Assembly: GCA_963844695.1 (NCBI GenBank)
Contig: CAWJPL010000039.1
Coordinates: forward strand, 124,001 to 188,000
Reading direction: 5' to 3'
DNA from: RYN-230 sp963844695
GTDB lineage: Bacteria > Actinomycetota > Actinomycetes > Streptosporangiales > Streptosporangiaceae
DNA length: 64,000 nt
The translations under genes were made by a program, and so were the position numbers. Position 1 is the stretch's first letter; each line of letters begins with the position of its first letter. The notes beneath the pieces were generated by a model. That model ran no database searches. It worked only from the letters and a program-made list of their open reading frames with translations, and had not been told where the DNA came from. This document shows positions 59,247-64,000 of this stretch, piece by piece.

Positions 59247-59289
59247 TCCCGCGTCCCCCTTGCGGCCGGATAACTGGGCCCCGCCCCGT

Positions 59290-59415
59290 AGTGCTCGGTA
59301 CTTCAGTGCTCGGTACTTCAGTGCTCGGTACTTCAGTGCTCGGTACTTCAGTGCTGTGTTTTCTGGTGCCGTGTTTTCTGGTGCTGTGTTTTCTGGTGCC
59401 CGGAGTTCTGGTGCT
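59290..59415. repeat. Two adjacent 15-base tandem repeat arrays
   Basis: AGTGCTCGGTACTTC occurs four times exactly (59290-59349). It is followed after six bases by GTGTTTTCTGGTGCC/T three times (59356-59400) and a degenerate fourth (59401-59415). The unit is five codons long, and the minus-strand frame continuous with ftsL has no stop (ALKYR and APENT repeats). It lies in the gap between rsmH and ftsL. Confidence 0.95.
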
Positions 59416-59468
59416 TTGGCTCTGGCTGCTCTGGCCCGCCCCATCGGCCCGGGCGTCCACAACGCTGG

Positions 59469-60428
59469 TCACGCGGCGTCCCTGATCCGCTCGGCGGCCC
59501 GCAGCCGGGCTGGTGCGGCCCGCGGGTTGCGGGCCAGTTCCGCCTCGGAAGGCCGTTGCGCCCCCCGGGTGAGCAGCCTGAACCTGGGCCGCGCGGACTC
59601 CAGCGGCACCGGCAGTCCCGGCGGCGTGGTGTCCGCCGACGCCTGCGCCAGCGCCGTCTTGACCGCCCGGTCCTCGAGCGAGTGATAGGCCAGCACCACG
59701 ATCCGGCCGCCCACGGCGAGCCGGTCCAGGGCTTCGGGCAGCGCGGCGTGCAGCGCCTCCAGCTCCCCGTTCACCTCGATGCGCAGCGCCTGGAAGGTCC
59801 GCTTGGCGGGATGCCCGCCAGTGCGCCGGGCCGGGGCCGGGATGGAGTCACGGACGATCTCGGCCAGCTGGGAGGTGGAGGAAAGTGGAGCACGGGCGCG
59901 TTCCCGCACTATCGCGTCGGCGATCCGCCGGGCGAACCGTTCCTCGCCGTAGTCCCGCAGGATCCGGGCCAGCTGCCCGGCCGGGTAGGTGTTGAGCACC
60001 TCGGCCGCGGTCAGCGCCCTGGTCTGGTCCATCCGCATGTCGAGCGGGGCGTCATAGGAATAGGCGAAGCCCCGGGCTGGATCGTCCAGCTGGGGCGAGG
60101 AGACGCCGAGGTCGAACAGGATGCCCTGGACGCGCAGGTCACCGCGGCGGGACAGGAGCTCGGGAATCTCGTCGTAGACCGCGTGCACCAGAGTCACCCG
60201 GTCGGCGTACGGGGCCAGCAGGCGCCGGGATTCCTCCAGCGCCTGGGTGTCGGTGTCCACCCCGATCAGCGCGAGTCCCGGATGGGCTTCCAGCAGCGCG
60301 CGGGCGTGACCGGCGCGGCCCAGCGTGGCGTCGACCAGGATCGCGCCGCTCGGCTGCAGCGCCGGAGCGAAAAGGGCCAGGACTTCATCGACCATCACCG
60401 GCAGATGCCCGGCCGCCGACTCGCCCAT
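59469..60428 (-). CDS. rsmH: 16S rRNA m4C1402 methyltransferase
   Basis: RsmH (MraW) N4-methylates C1402 in the ribosomal P site. The 319-residue enzyme has HLPVMVDEVLALFAP, the SAM loop VDATLGRAGHARALLEAHPG and GILFDLGVSSPQLDDPARGF. MRMDQTRALTAAEVLNTYP, RTFQALRIEVNGELEAL and VLAYHSLEDRAVK follow. The ATG at 60428 has GAGGGGG upstream. A 242-base gap separates it from mraZ. Confidence 0.96.
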   Translation of the reverse strand: MGESAAGHLPVMVDEVLALFAPALQPSGAILVDATLGRAGHARALLEAHPGLALIGVDTDTQALEESRRLLAPYADRVTLVHAVYDEIPELLSRRGDLRVQGILFDLGVSSPQLDDPARGFAYSYDAPLDMRMDQTRALTAAEVLNTYPAGQLARILRDYGEERFARRIADAIVRERARAPLSSTSQLAEIVRDSIPAPARRTGGHPAKRTFQALRIEVNGELEALHAALPEALDRLAVGGRIVVLAYHSLEDRAVKTALAQASADTTPPGLPVPLESARPRFRLLTRGAQRPSEAELARNPRAAPARLRAAERIRDAA

Positions 60429-60670
60429 CGGACCCCCTCTCACCCCGCCGTACCGCCCGGGATGCGACGGGCGGCGGGCCTGCCCGTGTCCCAGGCCCCG
60501 TGTTCCCAGCCGGTGTGGCCAGGGCTGTGCTGCCCGGCCAGGTCCCCATCCGCGCAAACGCGCGGGCCCGGACGTCTCCTGGCGTCGGGGAAGTGACGCC
60601 AGCCGACGTGATCGCCCAGGCGCGGGTGGGGACCTCGCCGAGCACGCGGCGCCGGAAGGACCGGCACCGC

Positions 60671-61102
60671 TTACAGCACCCCTGGCAATACCTCCTCTGA
60701 CGCTGCGGAGAAGGCGTCTTCCTGCTCCGCCAGGTAGGACTCCCACGCGGTCGAGTCCCAGATCTCGAGGCGCGTATTGGCCCCGATGACCGCGCAGTCA
60801 CGAGTGAGCGCCGCGTAGTCGCGCAGCCCGGGCGGGATGGTGATCCTGCCCTGCTTGTCGGGGATCTCGTCCGAGGCACTGGCGAAGAACACCCGGCTGT
60901 AATCCCGTACCGCCTTCGCGGTGACCGGCGCGCTGCGCAGGGCGTCCGTGATCCGGCCGAACTCGGCGACCGGGAAGACGTACAGACAGCGCTCCTGGCC
61001 CTTGGTGATCACTAGCCCTCCAGCGAGCTCCTCGCGGTACTTGGCCGGCAGGAACAGCCGGCCCTTCTCGTCAAGGCGTGGCGTATGAGTGCCCAGGAAC
61101 AC
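60671..61102 (-). CDS. mraZ: Transcriptional regulator MraZ
   Basis: MraZ is a ring-forming AbrB-like DNA-binding protein that represses the division and cell-wall cluster. The 143 residues contain both duplicated DXXXR-type halves: LDEKGRLFLPAKYREEL and DKQGRITIPPGLRDYA. The GTG at 61102 follows GGGAGG at 7-10 bases. Four direct repeats lie just upstream and overlap the promoter, as expected for autorepression. Confidence 0.95.
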   Translation of the reverse strand: MFLGTHTPRLDEKGRLFLPAKYREELAGGLVITKGQERCLYVFPVAEFGRITDALRSAPVTAKAVRDYSRVFFASASDEIPDKQGRITIPPGLRDYAALTRDCAVIGANTRLEIWDSTAWESYLAEQEDAFSAASEEVLPGVL

Positions 61103-61415
61103 AGGCCCTCACCTCCCGCCCCCCGGAGTAGCGTGCCCCATTGGCCTCCACTGTACTCCACATTCCCCCACCGTCAACGTCGCCGAGAGCCCAGAAATCG
61201 GATAATCGCGCAGTATCCGCAGGTCAGAGGCAGGGAGCAAAGTGGGGGGATCGAGAGGCGGCCGCTGCCGGGCGGGCGGGTCCCGTTCCCCGCATCGCGA
61301 ACTGGGCCGTCCAGGACGTACTGTCGGTAGGCACCTACACGTCGGCTGCGGGCTGCCCAGAGCCCGCCGGCCAGCGCGGCTGTCGGCCACGGGCCCAGCT
61401 GACCAAGGAGGACAG
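61103..61415. other. 313-base divergent region between mraZ and moxR
   Basis: This region holds the mraZ promoter and operator repeats near 61133-61177 and the moxR ribosome-binding site AAGGAGG at 61405-61411. No confident plus-strand promoter pair was found. Confidence 0.5.
61133..61177 (-). promoter_or_regulatory. mraZ promoter overlapped by MraZ-type direct repeats
   Basis: On the minus strand TTGACG (61177-61172) and TACAGT (61155-61150) are spaced by 16 bases. Across them run four 10-base-period repeats: GTGGGGGAAT, GTGGAGTACA, GTGGAGGCCA and ATGGGGCACG (61172 to 61133). MraZ proteins bind TGGGN/TGGAG-like repeats at this period, so the site should be the autoregulatory operator of the division cluster. 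Confidence 0.75.
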
Positions 61416-62393
61416 GTGGTCTTGGATATGGGGGCCGGCGCCGAGCGGACGCTCGACGACCTGGTAAAGGTCGCTCATCGCATCGGCGCCGCGATCGAGT
61501 CGGTCATCGAGGGAAAACCAGACGCGGTCCGGCTGGCCCTGACGGTCCTGCTGGCCGAAGGGCATGTACTGATCGAGGACGTGCCCGGCGTGGGGAAGAC
61601 CATGCTGGCCAAGGCGCTGGCCCGGTCGACCCAGTGCGCGGTGCAGCGGATCCAGTTCACCCCGGACCTGCTGCCCAGCGACATCACCGGGGTGAGCGCG
61701 TTCAACCAGGAGCACCGCGAGTTCGAGTTCAAGCCGGGCCCGGTCTTCGCGAACATCGTCGTGGGTGACGAGATCAACCGCGCGTCCCCGAAGACCCAGT
61801 CAGCGCTGCTGGAATGCATGGAAGAGCGGCAGGTCACGGTAGACGGCACCAGCTACCCGCTGGAACGGCCGTTCATGGTCATCGCCACCCAGAACCCGAT
61901 CGAGATGGAGGGGACCTACCCGCTGCCGGAAGCACAGCGGGACCGCTTTACCGCGCGCATCTTCATGGGCTACCCGAGCGCCGAGGCCGAACTGGCCATG
62001 CTGGACCTGCACGGTTCGAGTTCGCCCCTGGACTCCCTGGAGCCCGTGGCCTCGGCCAGCGACGTGCGGGACCTGATCGCCGCCGTGCGCCGCGTGCACG
62101 TGGCCGAGAGCCTGAAGCAGTACGTCATCAGCCTGGTCAGCGCCACCCGCTCGGCTCCTGAGCTCCGGCTCGGGGCCTCTCCCCGGGCCACGCTGCACCT
62201 GCTCCGGGCCAGCCGGGCCCGGGCGGCGCTGGACGGCCGCGACTTCGTGATCCCCGACGACGTGCAGGCCCTGGCCGGCCCGGTCCTCGCGCACCGCCTG
62301 CTGCCGACCGCGGAGGCCATGGTGGAGCGCCAGTTGCCCGACCGGGTGGTCGCGGGCATCGTCGAGCAGACGCCGCTGCCGCGGATGCGCTGA
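61416..62393 (+). CDS. MoxR-family AAA+ ATPase
   Basis: The 325-residue ATPase is a chaperone-like MoxR protein. Walker A is EDVPGVGKTMLAKALA and Walker B is IVVGDEINRASPKTQSAL. Sensor-type FMVIATQNPIEMEGTYPLPE and QRDRFTARIFMGYP follow, and a C-terminal lid domain completes it. MoxR proteins act with a neighbouring DUF58 protein, as here. The GTG at 61416 was chosen for its AAGGAGG site; TTG 61422 and ATG 61428 are close alternatives. Confidence 0.92.
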   Translation: MVLDMGAGAERTLDDLVKVAHRIGAAIESVIEGKPDAVRLALTVLLAEGHVLIEDVPGVGKTMLAKALARSTQCAVQRIQFTPDLLPSDITGVSAFNQEHREFEFKPGPVFANIVVGDEINRASPKTQSALLECMEERQVTVDGTSYPLERPFMVIATQNPIEMEGTYPLPEAQRDRFTARIFMGYPSAEAELAMLDLHGSSSPLDSLEPVASASDVRDLIAAVRRVHVAESLKQYVISLVSATRSAPELRLGASPRATLHLLRASRARAALDGRDFVIPDDVQALAGPVLAHRLLPTAEAMVERQLPDRVVAGIVEQTPLPRMR

Positions 62394-62471
62394 GTCCGGG
62401 CGGCATCGCCGTCCGAACCGGTAGGCCGTTCCTGACGTAAGTTAGGACAACGGGGCGAGGGAAGGTCCAGG

Positions 62472-63757
62472 ATGCGGGCGCTGTTCGCCGGGTTGACCAC
62501 ACGTGGTAAGTCATTCCTCGCGGCGGGCCTGGCCGCGGGGGCGTTCGGGCTTGGCCTCGGCGAGCGGGCCCTGCTCAGCATCGGGATCGTCCTCGTGGCG
62601 CTGCCGCTGCTCGCCGCGCTCGCGACCAGCCGGGCCCGCTACCGGATCCGCTGCACCCGGCGGATCAGCCCGCCGCGGGTGTCGGCGGGCCAGACGGCCG
62701 CCGTGTCGCTGCGGCTGGAAAACATCTCCCGGCTGCCCACCGGGTTGCTGCTGGCCGAGGACACCCTCCCCTACTCGCTCGGGACCCGGCCGCGCTTCGT
62801 GCTGGAACGGATCGAGCAGGGTGGCTGGCGGGAGCTGACGTACCCCATCCAGTCCGGCGCCCGGGGCAAGTACACGATCGGCCCGCTGCAGGTGCGGGTG
62901 GCCGACGCGTTCGGCCTGGTGGAGCTCACCCGTTCGTTCGCCGCGCGGAACACCCTGGTGGTGACGCCGGCGATCATCCCGTTGCCGAGCCTGTCGCTGG
63001 CCGGGAACTGGCGCGGGGAGGGCGGCGGCCACACCAGGACCGCGGACACGGCCGGCGAGGACGACGTCATCCCCCGCCCGTACCGGGACGGCGACGAGCT
63101 GCGCCGGGTGCACTGGCGGTCCACCGCCCGGCACGGTGAGCTCATGGTCCGCCGCGAGGAGCAGCGCTGGCGCAACCGCGCGGTGCTGTTGCTCGACACC
63201 CGCACCCGGGCGCACAGCGGCGCCGGGGCGGGTTCCTCGTTCGAGTACGCGGCCAGCGCCATCGCGTCCATCGGCGTGCACCTGGCCCGCAGCGGAATCG
63301 ACGGGCAGCTGGTCACCGACACCGGGCCCGCCACCGCGCCCGGATCCTTCGAGGACTCGCTGCTCGACTCGCTGGCGGTGATCAAGCAGTCCAGCGGGTC
63401 AGAGCTGGCCCGCGGCATGGACCTCGCGCACGGCGGGACCGGCGGGCTGTTCGTGGTGGTGGCCGGGCGGCTGACGGCGAACGAAGCCAGAAGGCTCGCC
63501 GCGGGGCGCCGGGACGCCGGCCCGGCGATGGCGCTGCTGCTCGCGGTATCCACCTGGACGGCCGGCCGGCGGCCCAGGACCCGGCGGAGGAGACGGACGG
63601 CCCCGCCACGGTCCTGCGGGCGGCGGGCTGGCGGGTCGCCACCATCACCGCGAACACCCCGCTCACCATGGCCTGGGACCGGCTGCGCGCCGGCTCCGGC
63701 CTGCTCGGCGCGCCCGGGCACGAGCAGGGCCGCTTCCGGGCTGGGGCCAGCCAGTGA
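62472..63757 (+). pseudogene. DUF58 protein with apparent single-base frameshift near its end
   Basis: The protein has two N-terminal membrane segments (LAAGLAAGAFGLGLGERALL region) and the DUF58 signature IPRPYRDGDELRRVHWRSTA. A vWA-like domain then begins at AVLLLDTRTRAHS. After LLLAVSTWTAG (about 63565) the family sequence continues one frame over as AAQDPAEETDGPATVLRAAG, then WRVATITANTPLTMAWDRLR, to TGA 63755. One base seems missing in GGCCGGCCGGCGG. Without correction the frame runs open to the window end. The next gene overlaps the corrected stop by four bases (GTGA), which supports the corrected reading. Confidence 0.8.
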
Positions 63758-64000
63758 GCCAGCGCCTGACGATCGCCGCGGCCGTAGCCACCATCGCGGC
63801 CTCGCTGTCCCTCTACCCGCTGGTATCGGGCTGGCTCTGGTTCTGGGAGGGAGTCGGGGCGATCGCCGTGGCCGCGCTGGCCGGCGCGCTCACCAGGCTG
63901 CGGGTCCTGCCCTGGGTGGTCTGCGCCGTCATCGGCCTGGTGGCCCAGGTGCTGTACCTGAACGTGCTCCTGTCCAGTGCCCACTCGGCAGGCCGGCTCC
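63754..64000 (+). CDS. Transglutaminase-like membrane protein, N-terminus (runs off window)
   Basis: The first 82 codons of a membrane protein start at GTG 63754, overlapping the DUF58 stop. Three hydrophobic helices are visible (IAAAVATIAASLSLYPLVSG, AIAVAALAGALT, LPWVVCAVIGLVAQVLYL). The position after MoxR and DUF58 matches the DUF3488/transglutaminase (TgpA-type) proteins of this conserved trio. The catalytic domain lies outside the window, so identity rests mainly on context. Confidence 0.7.
   Translation, partial: MSQRLTIAAAVATIAASLSLYPLVSGWLWFWEGVGAIAVAALAGALTRLRVLPWVVCAVIGLVAQVLYLNVLLSSAHSAGRL

Noticed and set aside
59290..59415. Tandem repeats considered as a CRISPR array
   Set aside because: The units are 15 bases, contiguous and without unique spacers; no cas genes are near.

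Overview
The window is chromosomal DNA from a high-GC actinobacterium. The evidence is pervasive GC-rich codon use, frequent GTG starts with 1-4 base overlaps, a T-box in front of ileS, DivIVA/SepF/FtsZ with actinobacterial neighbours, and the bifunctional PriA in place of HisA and TrpF. The order gltB-lgt-trp-his-dnaE-rluD-lspA-traR-ileS-divIVA-dcw resembles the conserved core of Streptomyces and its relatives (recalled, not searched). Genus is not assigned. No rRNA, tRNA, CRISPR array, insertion sequence or prophage was recognised.

Layout. (1) 1-6.3 kb, minus strand: the 5' part of gltB, then lgt, trpA, trpB, trpC, a trp-linked membrane protein and hisI. (2) 6.3-14.9 kb: accessory genes splitting hisI from hisF. 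These are a TIGR03085-type protein, a methyltransferase, an ABC importer facing a phosphonatase-like hydrolase and an FAD oxidase (a probable aminophosphonate locus), and polyphosphate glucokinase. (3) 15-21 kb, minus strand: hisD-hisC-hisB-hisH-priA-ridA-hisF, mostly with 4-base overlaps. (4) 21-27 kb: a membrane protein, an ABC exporter pair and dnaE. (5) 27.6-33 kb: three tandem paralogues of a secreted six-hairpin-like protein (the first truncated), a TIM-barrel hydrolase-like protein, a PadR regulator and a second-type peptide deformylase. (6) 33-41 kb: pseudouridine synthase, lspA, a TraR/DksA zinc finger, a copper amine oxidase and T-box-controlled ileS. (7) 41-61 kb, minus strand: the division and cell-wall cluster mraZ-rsmH-ftsL-ftsI-murE-murF-mraY-ftsW-murG-murC-ftsQ-ftsZ-yggS-sepF-yggT-divIVA plus two hypotheticals. 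(8) 61-64 kb, plus strand: a MoxR ATPase, a DUF58 protein and the start of a transglutaminase-type membrane protein.

The genes serve mainly amino-acid synthesis (Glu, Trp, His), lipoprotein maturation (Lgt, LspA), replication, and septum and peptidoglycan formation. The most distinctive accessory piece is the importer + oxidase + phosphonatase-like set, which has no PhnW transaminase nearby.

Two window-wide oddities stand out. First, several conserved genes are broken by single-base frame changes: the trp membrane protein, methyltransferase, amine oxidase, yggS, the ftsI N-terminus and DUF58. The number of cases points to sequence indel errors as much as to decay. Second, genes expected in conserved slots are absent: trpE between hisI and the trp membrane protein, murD between mraY and ftsW, and pgeF/ylmD between ftsZ and yggS.
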